Source: Selaginella moellendorffii (taxonomy: Eukaryota > Streptophyta > Lycopodiopsida > Selaginellales > Selaginellaceae). Taken from it: a stretch of DNA of 64,000 nucleotides. Shown piece after piece: positions 1 through 11,240 of the stretch. The stretch's first letter is position 1. Every line of letters begins with the position of its first letter. The stretch is from NCBI RefSeq assembly GCF_000143415.4, contig NW_003314261.1:868001-932000 (forward strand), read 5' to 3'. The notes beneath the pieces were generated by a model. It saw only the letters and a program-made list of their open reading frames with translations. It had not been told where the DNA came from and searched no databases. The position numbers were made by a program, and so were the translations under genes.

Positions 1-2135
1 TCTACCTTCCGGTGGTGAGCAAGAGCATTTGCGTGAGAATCGAGACCGATCTCGCCATCGCCGTGACACTTCTGCGAACACTCTCCGACTTGTTCTACAT
101 TCTACACATGGTTTTGGAGTTCCGGATGGGTTTCATCGCTCCCTCTTCGCAAGTTTTTGGGAAAGGAGAGCTCGTCGTGGATACGAAGCAAATTGCCAGG
201 AAGTATCTCACCAGGAACTTCTGGCTTGACTTGGTTGCCGTCTTGCCTCTTCCACAGGTCTGCCGTCTTTATTGTCTCTCTCTCTCATTTAGTTGTCTTT
301 TCTTCGTTCTTTCACTGGCAAGGCTAATCCAAACTTTTGTTCTAGTTCATAATCTGGATTTTGATACCAGTTCTGAAGAGCACACCGGCAGCAAGCACTA
401 AGACCGCCTTGAGATTCGTGGTCTTTTTCCAGTACCTCCCGCGGCTGCTCAGGATCTATCCGTTAACAATGAAGATGGTCAAGAGCACTGGAATGGTGCT
501 GGAGACTCCGTGGGCTGGAGCGGCATACAATCTTATACTTTTCATGCTCGCAAGTCATGTAAGTCTGTGTCGTGCCGTCTACATCCATCCAACTTTAAGG
601 AAACCGTTGTTGTTTATTCAGGTACTTGGCGCTACGTGGTACTTGCTAGCCGTGGAACGCCAGGACACTTGCTGGCGTAGAGAATGCCGGCGTGATACCA
701 CTTTTGGTATACACTTGTGCAAGCGCTTTCTGGACTGTCAAAGTCGGACAAATGGTTTATCCGGGCAGCGGGATCAATGGCTCAGCTCGACCGATATAAG
801 TCAACGATGCTCCGCCGATCAGGACAGCTTCAACTTTGGTATTTATAATGAAGCTCTCAAGAACGGAATCACAACAAACACCGCGTTCTTCAAGAAATAT
901 TTCTACTGTCTGTGGTGGGGATTGCGTAACCTGAGGTATGAGCGTCTTTTTATATTCTTAGACTCACAATGAACGTGCGCTCTGTAGTGCGCTGGGTCAA
1001 AATCTGGAAACAAGTACGTTTGTTTGGGAGATTCTGTTTGCTATTGTTATTGCGATCCTGGGATTAGTTCTGTTCGCTCTGCTCATTGGAAACATGCAGG
1101 TCGGTTGCCCTGTCTTTCTCAAAGCGTCATTCTTTTAGCTTCTTTTGTGTTTATGCAGACGTACTTGCAATCTGTTACAGTGAGGTTGGAACAAATGAGG
1201 CTTAAACGTCGTGACACAGAGCAGTGGATGAGCCACCGGCAATTGCCGCCTGAGCTACGTGATCGAGTACGGAGATATGACCAGCAGAAATGGGTGGCAA
1301 CAAGGGGAGTTGACGAAGAAGCGCTCGTCCAAAGCTTACCAGTTGACCTGAAAAGAGATATCAAGCGGCATCTCTGCCTGAATCTAGTTCGCAGGGTAAG
1401 TTGCTTGGCTATCTACTTTCATCTCGAGCTAAGTCATGATGTTTACAGGTCCCATTGTTTAGTCACATGGACGAACGACTTTTAGATGCTATGTGTGAGA
1501 GGCTTACCTCTGCTCTTCACACCGAAGGAACGTTTATTACTCGGGAAGGTGATCCTGTCAACGAGATGCTGTTTATTATCCGAGGAAACTTGGAAAGTGT
1601 AACTACAGATGGAGGGCGCACAGGTTTTTTGAACGTGAGCATTCTGGGGCCGGGAGATTTCTGTGGCGAAGAACTCTTGTCCTGGGCTTTGCTCCCAAAG
1701 CCGAAAAACCTTCCGACCTCGACTCGGACGGTTAAAGCGTTGAAAGAGGTGGAAGGTTTCTCTTTCAAAGCCGAGGACTTGAGATTTGTGGCCGGTCAGT
1801 TCCGAAGGATGCACAGCAAGCAGCTCCAGCATACGATACGCTACTACTCGCAGCAGTGGCGTACCTGGGCAGCTCAGTACATTCAAGCTGCCTGGAGACG
1901 TCACGTTAAGAAACAAGACCAAAAGCGGCAGCTCGAGTTACTATCCAGTCTCATAGACGACGGAGGGGCACCGCTTAAAACTTCTACTTCCATCAGCTTC
2001 GGAGCAGCCTTGTTCGCCTCTAAGTTTGCTGTCAACGCAATGCGGGGTGTCCAGCGGTTGAGATCAAGCAGAGCCACGGCTCGTTTACTTTACAAGCCCA
2101 GCGAGCCAGACTTTATGACCGATTACGAGGAGTGA
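1..2135 (+). CDS. CNGC: Cyclic nucleotide-gated ion channel (CNGC), 3' part
   Basis: Plasma-membrane cation channel of the plant CNGC family, gated by cyclic nucleotides and calmodulin. The 5' end lies outside the window. Exons read by splice consensus and frame: 1-257, 346-558, 622-935, 988-1099, 1159-1395, 1449-2135, with introns of 52-88 bases. The window opens inside the voltage-sensor region; the pore exon junction gives the plant selectivity-filter sequence ALGQNLETS, followed by the last membrane helix (AIVIAILGLVLFALLIGNMQ). The C-linker (DTEQWM, LPPELRDRVRRYDQQKW) leads into the cyclic nucleotide-binding domain (LFIIRGNLESV, GDFCGEELL) and an IQ calmodulin motif (AAQYIQAAWRRHVKK). 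No stops or frameshifts are seen, so it looks functional. Its last 13 coding bases overlap the end of the convergent PPR gene. Confidence 0.93.
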
Positions 2136-3862
2136 CTCTGGACAACCGAGGTCACAGTTTGAGAGCGCAGGTTTGATAACAGGAGATACGGAGTGCCGTC
2201 GCTCGGGTGTAGACTCAAAGCTCGCAGAGCCGCTGCTCCACCAATGCTGGAAGTAGTGTGGTGGTGAACGTTACAGGCAGAGAGAAGGCTCGTCCAAGCG
2301 GCAGCGTCGGGTTCGTACGGCATTAAGTCGAGAAGCTCCGAGGCTTGCTCTATCCAGCCAGATCGTCCCAGAGCATCAGCCAGGCAGACGTAGTGATCCA
2401 GCGCTGGAACAAGGCCGTGGTCGGGGATACAGGAGAAGAAGGTGTGAGCCGCGTGAAGAAGGCCGGCTTGAGCACACTTGGACAGGATAGCGATGAAAGT
2501 CACCTGGTCGGGATTGATACCATCGAGCTGCATCGATTGGAAGAGGTGGAGTGACTCCTGCCCTCGACCATTTTCAGCGTAGGACGAGACAAGGCTCGTC
2601 CACAACACCACGTCTTTGCAAGGCCAGGACACGAAGATTTCTCTGGCGGCCTCCAAGCTCGAGCACTTGCTATACATCCCGATCAAGGCATTGACGAGAA
2701 GTATATCGGGGTGGGAGACCTCCGAGTGGATTGCTCGTCCCAGCAACAGGTCCGCTTGGCTTCCACAGGCTTCTATCACAGCGAGGAAAGTTACATTGTC
2801 AGGATGAACGCCATCGAGATCCATAGCGCGGAAGAACCGAATCGCCGAGGCGAAATCGCCGGTTTGAGAGTAGGTGACAATCATCAAGTTCCAGGAGACA
2901 ACGTCCTTGGTGGGAATTTTTTGGAAGAGAAGCAAAGCTTCGTGAAAGTGGCCGTTTTTGGTGTAAGCTCCAAGCATGGAGTTCCAGGAGACAACGTCGT
3001 GGTGTGGAGATGTGTCGAAAATTTGCTTAGCTTCGTGGAGATGCCCGTGTTGGGCATACGCATGTATCATAGCGCTGGAAGTAAAATCATCTTTGTTGTG
3101 GCAGCTGGTGTATATTCTTCTAGATTCCTGGATTTTCCCTGCCTGGGTATATGCGTTTACCATGATGGTCGTGGTGACAGCATCGCGTAGATGCCCGGGC
3201 ATGGAATCTAGTAAAGATTCCGCTTTGTGTAGATGCCCGGTCTGGGCATATGCTGCTAGGAGAGAGTTCCACGTCACAGAGTTTCGTACAGCCATTGCGT
3301 CGAACGTAGCTTGGGCCATTTCCAACTGGCCAGTTCTTCCGTACGTAGAGATGAGGGTGTTCCACGAGATAATGTCCTTGTTGGGCATGCGATCGAAGAG
3401 GAGTTTAGATTCGTCTAGATTCCCTTGTTGGGCATACGCTGCGAGCATTGCGTTCCAGGAAATCGTGTCGCGAGAGGGCATTTGATCGAAGAGCTCACGC
3501 GCTTCGCCCGGACGATCGCGCTCGCCATACGCAGTGATGAGACAATTCCAAGAGATTGGGTCTTGGCTTCTCTCTCTCTCGGGCATCTGGTCGAAGAGGG
3601 CGCGCGCGGTGTCAATCTGGCCGTTGTGGGCGAATGCCGCGATCACGATGTTCCAGGAGAAGGAATTGGGCTTGTCGATCGACTGGAAGGCGGCCAGGGC
3701 GTCGGCCGTGCTCCCGCAGCGCCCATACATCTCCACGACAAGATTGGCGAGAAATCTACTGTTGCGATGCTTGCTGTGGCGAATTCGATTGTGGAGAGCC
3801 CGGGCATGGGCGAGATCGCGAGTGCGCCCACACGATCGCAGCTGCGCTGCCAATTCCTCCAT
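2123..3862 (-). CDS. Intronless PLS-type PPR protein with a shortened E-like tail, 579 aa
   Basis: Probable organellar RNA-binding protein. Pentatricopeptide repeats run almost end to end; typical units are NSFSWNIVIAAFAHNGQ and DVVSWNSMLGAYTKNGHFHE, mixing P-, L- and S-like lengths. After the repeats comes the start of an E-like region (DHYVCLADALGRSGWIEQA, then PYEPDAAAWTSLLSAC and PYLLLSNL), which then breaks off in an unrelated tail. The E+ and DYW domains expected of longer relatives are missing, and the stop falls inside the CNGC coding end. I infer a 3' truncation against CNGC; the shortened protein may still bind RNA but has no editing deaminase. The start at 3862 (MEELAAQLRSCGRTRDLAHA) fits the usual N-terminal motif of the class. 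Its promoter is shared with the divergent PPR gene starting at 3951. Confidence 0.88.
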   Translation of the reverse strand: MEELAAQLRSCGRTRDLAHARALHNRIRHSKHRNSRFLANLVVEMYGRCGSTADALAAFQSIDKPNSFSWNIVIAAFAHNGQIDTARALFDQMPERERSQDPISWNCLITAYGERDRPGEARELFDQMPSRDTISWNAMLAAYAQQGNLDESKLLFDRMPNKDIISWNTLISTYGRTGQLEMAQATFDAMAVRNSVTWNSLLAAYAQTGHLHKAESLLDSMPGHLRDAVTTTIMVNAYTQAGKIQESRRIYTSCHNKDDFTSSAMIHAYAQHGHLHEAKQIFDTSPHHDVVSWNSMLGAYTKNGHFHEALLLFQKIPTKDVVSWNLMIVTYSQTGDFASAIRFFRAMDLDGVHPDNVTFLAVIEACGSQADLLLGRAIHSEVSHPDILLVNALIGMYSKCSSLEAAREIFVSWPCKDVVLWTSLVSSYAENGRGQESLHLFQSMQLDGINPDQVTFIAILSKCAQAGLLHAAHTFFSCIPDHGLVPALDHYVCLADALGRSGWIEQASELLDLMPYEPDAAAWTSLLSACNVHHHTTSSIGGAAALRALSLHPSDGTPYLLLSNLRSQTVTSVVQSHSS

Positions 3863-3950
3863 TCCATTTCGAAAGAGAAGATCGTTTAAACCCTAGCCGC
3901 TTTAAAGCCATAAACCCTGAACCCATTTTTAGGGTTCTTTGTTTCTCGCG
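3863..3950. promoter_or_regulatory. 88-bp bidirectional promoter of two PPR genes, with telo-box motifs
   Basis: Only 88 bases separate the start codons of two divergent PPR genes. The gap holds AAACCCTAG (about 3889-3897), AAACCCTGAA and AGGGTT, which match or resemble the telo-box AAACCCTA found in promoters of plant genes for organelle biogenesis and translation. Co-expression of the pair is inferred. Confidence 0.6.
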
Positions 3951-5865
3951 ATGCGTGCTACTGTGTCGAGGGCGTGGAGAATCATCGCCGCGCCATCCAG
4001 GTAACGGCGATTCCCAGGCGCATTTTAGCTGCAATCTCATCCCCGCGCTCTTCTAGATGGAGTAATGGCCAGCATTCTTTCGCTCCTCCGCGGCTAAATC
4101 CCTCTGCGAGTCTTGGCTGCCGGAGAGCGTATGCCGAAGAGGCGGGGGCCAAGGTTGAAGATGAGAGTGGCAACGATCCGGAAGAAGGGAAGAAGGAGAA
4201 GGGCAGCCTCGTTAGCCTGTGCTTAAAGACTCCCGATCTCTCTGTGAGGAGGATCGAGGCATGGGCCGCCCAAGGCAACACTGTCACGCAGGGAAATATC
4301 TCCGAGGTCATCGAAGCTCTTTGTGTCCAGAAGAGATTTCTCGCAGCATTGCGGGTAAGTACTTTCTTCTTTTCTTTCTCCTCTTCCATTTCTTGCTTCT
4401 TATTTTCTGCGTGTTGTTCTCGTATCTGTGCTTTCTTCTTCTTCGTTTCCTTAGTCATAGAGTTTCTTTGTTCTTGCGCATTGATTTATTTTCTCGCTTC
4501 TTAGTTTTGGCGTGTTCTCGTCGAGTGACTGTGATTTGTTTTTCGTTCTCTAAAGTTTGTTTGTAACAGGTGATGGAATTCGCTCGCCAGAGGACTGATT
4601 TTGTCTTCTCGCTCGAGGATGCCAAGCAGGAGGTGACCATTGCAACTCGCAAGCTTGGGTCCTTCGCAGGGCAGAAAAAAATCAATTCCCTCCCTGAGAA
4701 GTTCCGGTCCAACGAGGAAGTAGTAGCTGCATACCTCCGGGCTCTGACAAGGATCAACGCGGCGTCCAAGGCACTTTCTCTCATCAAAGATCTCAAGCCC
4801 ACCACTCCAGCGCTCTACAGCTCCATGATCTCCGTGTACGCCTTCTTGGCCATGCACGAGAAGATGCTGGCTCTTTACACCGACATGAAGGAGCTGGGAG
4901 TCAAGCCGACTCTGGAGATCGTCATGCTGATGCTTCTCAAGTACCACAAGAGGGTTGGGGGTCTTCCAGGAATCGAGGAAGAAGCTCGAGCTGCTCTGGA
5001 AGAGATTGATCCGCGTGCCGCAGAGCCATTGATCCGGAACTACATGCTGGAGATGTATGGATACTTGGGCGATCGAGACAAAGTCGAGAACATCTGGAGC
5101 ATCATACGGGCCCAGCCGGGAGGGACCTTTCGCAACTGTTACTTCAGTGCAATGCTCGCGTTTGGCTACCTCCGGGACGTGGACAGAGCCGAGGAGCTAC
5201 TCCGGGAGTCCGTGGAGGTGGTCAAGGTGATCCCGGGAAGAAACCAGTACTTTAAGATGCTCGACGTGTACGCCAAGATGGGGATGATGGACAAGGCGGA
5301 GAAGCTCTTGGAGGAGAGAGCCGAGGATCAGTACCGGAACTTCTATCCTTGCAACGCTCTGGTGGAGGGATACTTGTCCTTAAACGACCCGGACAAGGCT
5401 TTGAAGAAGATGGAGGAGCTCGGATCGAGCCGCCCGAGCTACGAGGCAGTTGTGGGCCTCCTTCCGGTGCTCGAGAGCAAAAAAGACACACTCGCCACCA
5501 AGAAGTTGATCCGTGCCTATCTGTTCCAGTACCGTGGAGACGTCTACCTCTATAACAAGATGCTCAAAGTTTACGTCGCGGCGGGAAAGCGGCCGGGGCC
5601 GAGAATGTTGGCCAGGTTTGAGATCGATCCAAACGACGAGACCCGCGAGCTCATGAAGGTCATTGAGGGGTTCCCAGAGCCTACGGAATCGGAGGATGTC
5701 ATCATGGAAGAAAGCGAGAAGAAGGTCGAGAAGAAGGTGGAAGACAAGCCATCAGCAGAGAGTAAGAAGAACAAGAGCAAGAACAAGAAAAAGAAGAACG
5801 AGGAATCATCCAAGCAAGAGAAGAGGCCTGAAGGAAAGTGGGAGTTTCTACAATCTTTGGTTTAA
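3951..5865 (+). CDS. P-class PPR protein, probably mitochondrial, 547 aa, three exons
   Basis: Exons 3951-4000, 4057-4354 and 4570-5865 join in frame and give 547 residues. The N-terminus is basic (MRATVSRAWRIIAAPS) and a RRAYAEE stretch looks like a mitochondrial presequence cleavage region. The next segment (VRRIEAWAAQGNTVTQGNI, then EVIEALCVQKRFLAALRV) resembles the opening of plant mitochondrial P-class PPR proteins of the At1g80270-like group. Degenerate PPR helices follow (NYMLEMYGYLGDRDKVENI, YFKMLDVYAKMGMMDKAEKL). The end is a long Lys/Glu-rich charged tail. P-class members usually stabilise, splice or help translate organellar RNA. A degenerate copy of its 3' end lies near 46567-46765. 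The exact subfamily is uncertain. Confidence 0.85.
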
Positions 5866-7564
5866 AGTCTAGCTTGTTTATACTAGTGTTTCTTGTAAGC
5901 TTCAAAGTTAGAATGAGAGATTTCTAGCTTCTAGTTCCACTTCTTTGTCTTTTGGGTGTCTTTCTTCTTTTGATCTTTGTCTTGCAGTTTATCATTGTTC
6001 ATGGCAATCGTTTGTTAAAGACCTCTTTAAACTCCTTTCCAAAACAACAATCGTCAATGCAAAACAGCAGGCGGTGCACACTCCCTGCAACAGCGGCGTC
6101 TTCTCAAACTTGCCAACGAGCCACTTGGCGAGCTATCCTGGGCGGTGAAGTAGAGCGGGATTTTGAGGCGGTAATCGATCCCCTATTGTCCACCACGTCC
6201 GACACGAAAGCCAGGCTTGAAACCGGGCGATCGGAGCTGCTGTTCTTGCGCTGCTGCGAGCTCAATGCCGCATATTCCATTTTCTTCGTAACAAATACTT
6301 AAACTATTTTAAAGTACATGTATTCTCCACTTTTTGACCGGGTCCTAAAAAAATATACACAAAAACATCGAGTCATTTGGTACCAAAAACTCCTTGAGCC
6401 ATCAAAGGGCTGGAGATTTGCGAAAATGGTAGCAGCCAATCGCTCCATCAGCAATGAGAGCAAGAAACAGGAACAGAAAAAAGAAAAGAAAAGTAACAAG
6501 CCACAATCTTGTGCTCAAATACCATGAAGAGAAAACAAGTTGCAATTCACATGTAAATCACACTTTATATACAAGCTATTCCTGACTGATTGGTGCGTGA
6601 TTCCTGGAGACCTGAGCAGATCAACAACTGCTACCTTCGACAAGCTTGATGAGACATTGAAACATTAATCTCAGTGATCATCAAAGTGGACATCATGGCA
6701 GTAGTAATGTCATCATGTACCTACATAGGATAGAACCTATATGGTTTTTAGTATAAAAAGCTCCATTGACAAAATATTTATCAAATATCAATAGAGCAAT
6801 CTCAAAGGCAAAAACTCTCTATGGCAGCTCTTTTTGAGGTAATTACAATATGCCAAGCCTTAAATCACTATATCACTCATTTACTTTGTTGAGTGCGGAA
6901 GGATAAATCAACGATGTTTAAAAACGTATCCTCAGCCCGCGAAAGTTTGTGGAGTAAAGTGTGAGGGAGTGCAGGTAATGACTGGCAAATTGAATGGTCC
7001 CGAAGGAAGTTTTTCAAAATTTCTTCTTCTAGCAAGAAACCAGAGAGGTATGGAAATATTAAAGCATTGAAAGGATTAAGAGGAGAAGATTCATTCTCTC
7101 ATGCTGCTATAAGATGCTGATAAGGGGATAGAGAAATCTGTTTTCATGGTCAACCAGCTATTGGAAAATAGTGGAGTTTGATGTAATTGATAAGAGATTT
7201 GATGGGATGCAAATAAAATTATCTAGCAATCCTAGAAACAGAGATGGACCAAAATTCAGCTCAACTCATTAGTTGAGCTTAATTTCAACTCAGTCAAGGG
7301 TAGTCAATGAAAGTCTAACATAGCCTTTGAAACTTACATTTACTTTGAATTGACTCTGTTGGCATTTTGTTGATTAAGCTGACTTTCATTGACTTTTTGA
7401 CTCAAAAGTATGCTTTTAACGTTTTGAGAGGGAATCCTCTCGTTTTTGAAGTGCAAATTCTTGATGGGTGGGATTACTGAGTTTAAATACTGTTAGTTGG
7501 GAGAATGAAGAATTGAGAAACTATTGGAGTTCTTAGATGTTTTGCCAACTGAACGTTTATCTGC
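5866..7564. other. Intergenic, no gene recognised
   Basis: AT-rich sequence after the P-class PPR gene. I see no coding stretch with family resemblance; short open frames at 5945-6302 and 6299-6527 carry no recognisable motif. The far end grades into the gypsy relic. Confidence 0.5.
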
Positions 7565-8060
7565 CCCTTGAAGTCACCCTTTGGTTGGAGCCTCTGTCTT
7601 GTTCATATGTAAAAAAGATGGTGTGTCGACTATTATGCCTTGAACGAGGTAATGGCGAGGAACAATTATGCAATACCACGTGGTGATGCCAACTTTCTGT
7701 ACTCTTGTGAATCAAGTTTTTGCGGACTATCCTCAAGCACTTTGAACATTTGCAAATGGCATTTCAAATGATTGCGCAAGAATAAACTTTATGCTAAGAA
7801 AACCAAATGCGAGTTTGAGGTTCAATCCTAAGAAACTTCACACTTCATGGCATTTGTTTCCAATCCAAGATTGACTCGATCCACCAAGGATTGGATTCCT
7901 TCCAAGTATATTGTCCGACTTTGGATGAGTGTTGTATGATGCGTCCAACTTTGCATTGAAGATGATTATCCAGTTTCATACTTCTAGAGGAAGTGCAATG
8001 ACATTGAAGCCATTGTGCAGTCACTCCAGCAGAGGTGATAACGGATCATTGGACCTTGCG
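7565..8060 (+). mobile_element. Decayed Ty3/gypsy pol fragment (RT to RNase H)
   Basis: Translated across frames, this stretch shows in order: the RT palm entry (VLFICKKDGV, then DYYALNEV, matching the family's DYRALNEV), the region before the RNase H connection (HFEHLQMAFQ, LRKNKLYAKKTKCEFEV) and the start of RNase H (DASNFAL). Frames shift repeatedly and stops occur, so this is a dead fragment without visible LTRs. The order of motifs is that of Ty3/gypsy elements. Confidence 0.75.
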
Positions 8061-8133
8061 GCATTTCTTAGAGCATTCATTTATATATCCTTTTCTTTGC
8101 AGTTTCCACTTTCAAAAACATGGATTGTGAAGC

Positions 8134-8395
8134 TCAATCAGCTCGAACAGCTCGTGAGCTCGTCGGCCATGTCACCAACAAACTCCACTCCCAAGCCCGG
8201 TACTGCGAGAAGATCTCCGCCGCGCTCGACACATCTCCGCATTTTCCATACATGTTGATGGCCGCTGCTCCAGCAGTGACGTCGAACTTCTCGCCGCTCG
8301 AATAGACAGCACTGCCGTCCGAGAGAGCTGTGAAGGCCGCGCAGACGTCGAGAAACTGGAGAAACTTTCTGCAAAGGTACGACTGCAGAGAAAGT
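8134..8395 (-). pseudogene. Inverted partial duplicate of the PPR pseudogene near 10.8-11.07 kb
   Basis: The minus-strand translation contains VCAAFTALSDGSAVYSSGEK, DVTAGAAAINMYGKCGDVSS and AAEIFSQ, nearly the same as about 10,815-11,070 on the plus strand. Two small internal deletions remove residues present in the plus copy (around VEASGEML and around the DGAWEW-to-ALCTT segment). It is a fragment with no start and no complete repeat array. Confidence 0.8.
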
Positions 8396-8419
8396 AACCT
8401 CCCTTTTCTCTTTCGCACT

Positions 8420-9046
8420 CACTCTATAGCCATCAGCTTTGATCTGCAGCAGTCACCCTTGACATCACCCTACATCGACACGGAGAATTTCTCGCCCGAG
8501 TGGTGGTGCCAACTCTTGGGGAACAAGAAATCTTCGAATTAAGGGAAAGCTCATCCAGATACAGTTTAATCCTTCTTCTTCTTCGCTGCCAACTTCTGCA
8601 TGCTGTCCCCACATCGTGGTCGGCGTTTGGTGGACTTCTTAATTCAGTTACGCTCGGGCTCGGGATAGTGGTGCTTCCAGTTTTGCATCCGCCCGAGCCC
8701 GAGCCCGAGCCAGAGCCAGAGCTCGAGCCCAAGACAAGAGGCACTGTTGAGCTGGTACTCCAAGCCCGAGACACTTTGTATTGTACAATGTACACCCCTG
8801 TTGACAGCTTGGAAGGAATTTCCTTTGCTATGTCCTCAAACGAAAAAAACTCTCCGACAACATCGATGAAAACGTGCTTTGCCAGGGCTCACTTTCTACA
8901 CTCCAGGACGATCTCACTGGTGTAATCAATCACGATCATTTCACAAAACTGATTTGACAGTTTTTCGAGTGTTTGGATCAGAATGTCCCTTGCAAAATCG
9001 GAGACGAATCGTAGTGTCCTCGGCACCTTCCAGAACCCATCTCATA
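8420..9046. other. Non-coding stretch with a short (CCCGAG)n-like tract
   Basis: No gene recognised. A hexamer-type repeat of CCCGAG/CCAGAG lies at about 8690-8730; it opens reading frames on both strands (Pro-Glu on plus, Gly-Ser on minus) and should not be taken as coding. The sequence type recalls the GAGTCC arrays inside the LTRs at 23.6, 35.0 and 38.2 kb. Confidence 0.5.
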
Positions 9047-9900
9047 TTAAGAAACTTGAGCAAACAACCTCCACCCTTTCTGGAACAAACAACAAACGCC
9101 TGAACTGCAGCAATTCGATCGGCCGCAGGCACCGCGCACCATCCTTTCTAGAGCAGTCACCATGACCTTGACTTGTTTCATAGCTTTAAAGTCGCACTTC
9201 GCTTTGGATGCAGTGACGTACTCGGACACGAGCAAAGGAAGCCTCCAGGTCAGGTATAGGAAATCGCTCCCCTCCGCAATTCCATGCGCACCGAGAAAGG
9301 TTTGAGCTTCCCCCACCGTGAACACTGCAATTTTTCGGTACAAAAGGCAATCTATGGCACTTAACAAACTCCTCATGACAAAGAGTCTTGGAGCATAAAC
9401 TCTCAACGGACTCAATATTTCCTCTAATGTCCGCCACCCTGGGTTCATCTAGTTTCTGATAGTTATCGATGAGAAAGACAAAGTCGTTTGACTCCCCCAA
9501 CTTTTCGATGCACTTCCTCAACTGCTCAAACTCCTTTTGAAACGCAATTTCCCTTTGAAGTGATACATCCAAGAAAGAGAGCTTTTTGCAGATTCGAGAA
9601 GAGGTCCTGGGCATTTGAAGGGATATCAGGAAAGTAGATCGGTCGGTTTGGCTTCTCTTCTGCTTAGGTGACATCGACCTCCTGGATCTTCTTTCCTGAA
9701 GCCTGAGCTCTGTTCCATTCGTGGCCACTACGGAGGCATCCGTGCTCAACAAGCTTCGGAACGAGCGGCTTGTAATGGAATCCAAGGTCTTCAACCGTCA
9801 GCCTCTCTAGCAGCCATTTTGCCGTCCATTGCATTCCACAAAAAGGCGGCAAATTCCTTAGAAGCTCCGCCAGATAATCCTCTGGCGAGGACGTAGCTTA
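9047..9900 (-). pseudogene. Unrecognised coding block in several frames, probably broken
   Basis: Three minus-strand frames succeed each other with protein-like composition. One (about 9900-9665) begins EDYLAELLRNLPPFCGMQW and includes LVPKLVEHGCLRSGHEW. A middle one (about 9600-9440) has EFEQLRKCIEKLGESNDFVF and DEPRVADIRGNIESVESL. The last (about 9370-9060) has FTVGEAQTFLGAHGIAEGSD and KQVKVMVTALERM. No clean splice junctions join them, so I favour a frameshifted relic, though a multi-exon gene is possible. I do not recognise the family and propose no function. Confidence 0.4.
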
Positions 9901-9989
9901 ACCCTATCCTAAAACTCCATAAACCAATTATATAACCCTAAAAATGCCTTTAGTGTTTTGATTGGTTTGCATGGAAGATTCATTGCGTG

Positions 9990-11240
9990 AAACCAAAAGG
10001 GCCAGACTGGATCGGGGAAACTGAGCGTCTTCGATCAAATGCCCGAGTGGAAGCTTGTCTCTCGGAACTCAATGCTGGCGGGGCTGGGATCCAACGGGGA
10101 GGTTGCGGCCGCGGAGGAGATGTTTGAGCTGCGAGCCGGAGGGGAACTCGATGATCGCGGCCTACGCTCGCCACGGGAGCTTCTCTCGAGCTCTGAGCTT
10201 GCTCAAGCGGATGGACTTGGACGGTGAGCCTCCATACCCTACGTGGATCACCATCCTCGACTGCTGCGACAATCTCCACCATGGAAGTCTTCTCCACAAA
10301 AAACTGGAGCTCTCGCTTGATCTCCGCTTGGACGTAGACTTGAGTTGCCTGCTCATCAACATGTATGGGAAATGCCGCAGCTTGGAAGGCGCTCGCAAGT
10401 CCTTCGAGAAGAGCTCTGCCACCACCAGTGTCAGATCCTGGACTGCCTCGGAGCGTTCGTGGCAAACGACTCAAGCCGGAGAGCGATCAAGAGCTTCCAC
10501 AAGATGGTACTAGAAGGCGTCCACTTCGACAAGGTGGCGGTGCTGAGCGTCCTGGAAGCCTGCTCTGGAGCCGGAGACTTGGACAGAGCTGCTCCTATAC
10601 GGTTGAGAGAGGCTCGCTCAACATGTACGTCAAGTGTGGGAGATTCGAGCAGTCGAAGCTCGTCTTCGATGCCTTTCCGGAGAAGACCCTCGTGTCATGG
10701 ACGTCGATGGTGTCGAGCTATGCCGGGAGCGGACGCTCTGCCGAGGCGCTGAAAGCTTTCAAGCTCATGGACTTGGCCGGCCTGAGAATGGACGGTGTCG
10801 CTCTGGCTTGCATCTTCGATGCGTGCGCGGCCTTCACAGCTCTCTCGGACGGCAGCGCTGTCTACTCGAGCGTCGAGGCGAGCGGCGAGATGCTCGATGT
10901 CACTGCTGGAGCAGCCGCCATCAACATGTATGGAAAATGCGGAGATGTGTCGAGCGCGGCGGAGATCTTCTCGCAGGACGGGGCCTGGGAGTGGAGTTTG
11001 ATGCTCTGCACGACCACAGTGGCGGCCTTTGCTCGAAACGGACATGGCCGACGAGCTTGCGAGCTGTTTGAGTTGACTGAGCGTCAAGGACTAGAACTGG
11101 ACGTTGTCAGCTTCACCACCATTCTTGCTGCGTGTAGCGCTGCCGGGCTGCTCCACGATGGTCACGGGTACTTTGTTTCCATGAGAGGGGACTATGCTCT
11201 CGCTGCCACCATGGATCACTACGTTTGCGTCATCTCATGA
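9990..11240 (+). pseudogene. PLS-type PPR pseudogene with several frameshifts
   Basis: PPR units follow one another but jump frame at least three times. They start with FDQMPEWKLVSRNSMLAGLG, then IAAYARHGSFSRALSLLKRM and INMYGKCRSLEGARKSF, then VLSVLEACSGAGDLDRA, and finally a long open run with NMYVKCGRFEQSKLVFDAF, VSWTSMVSSYAGSGRSAEAL, INMYGKCGDVSSAAEIF and FTTILAACSAAGLLHDGHGY. It stops after DHYVCVIS, before any E or DYW region. No single frame can produce the protein, so it is a pseudogene of an organellar RNA-binding factor. Confidence 0.82.
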
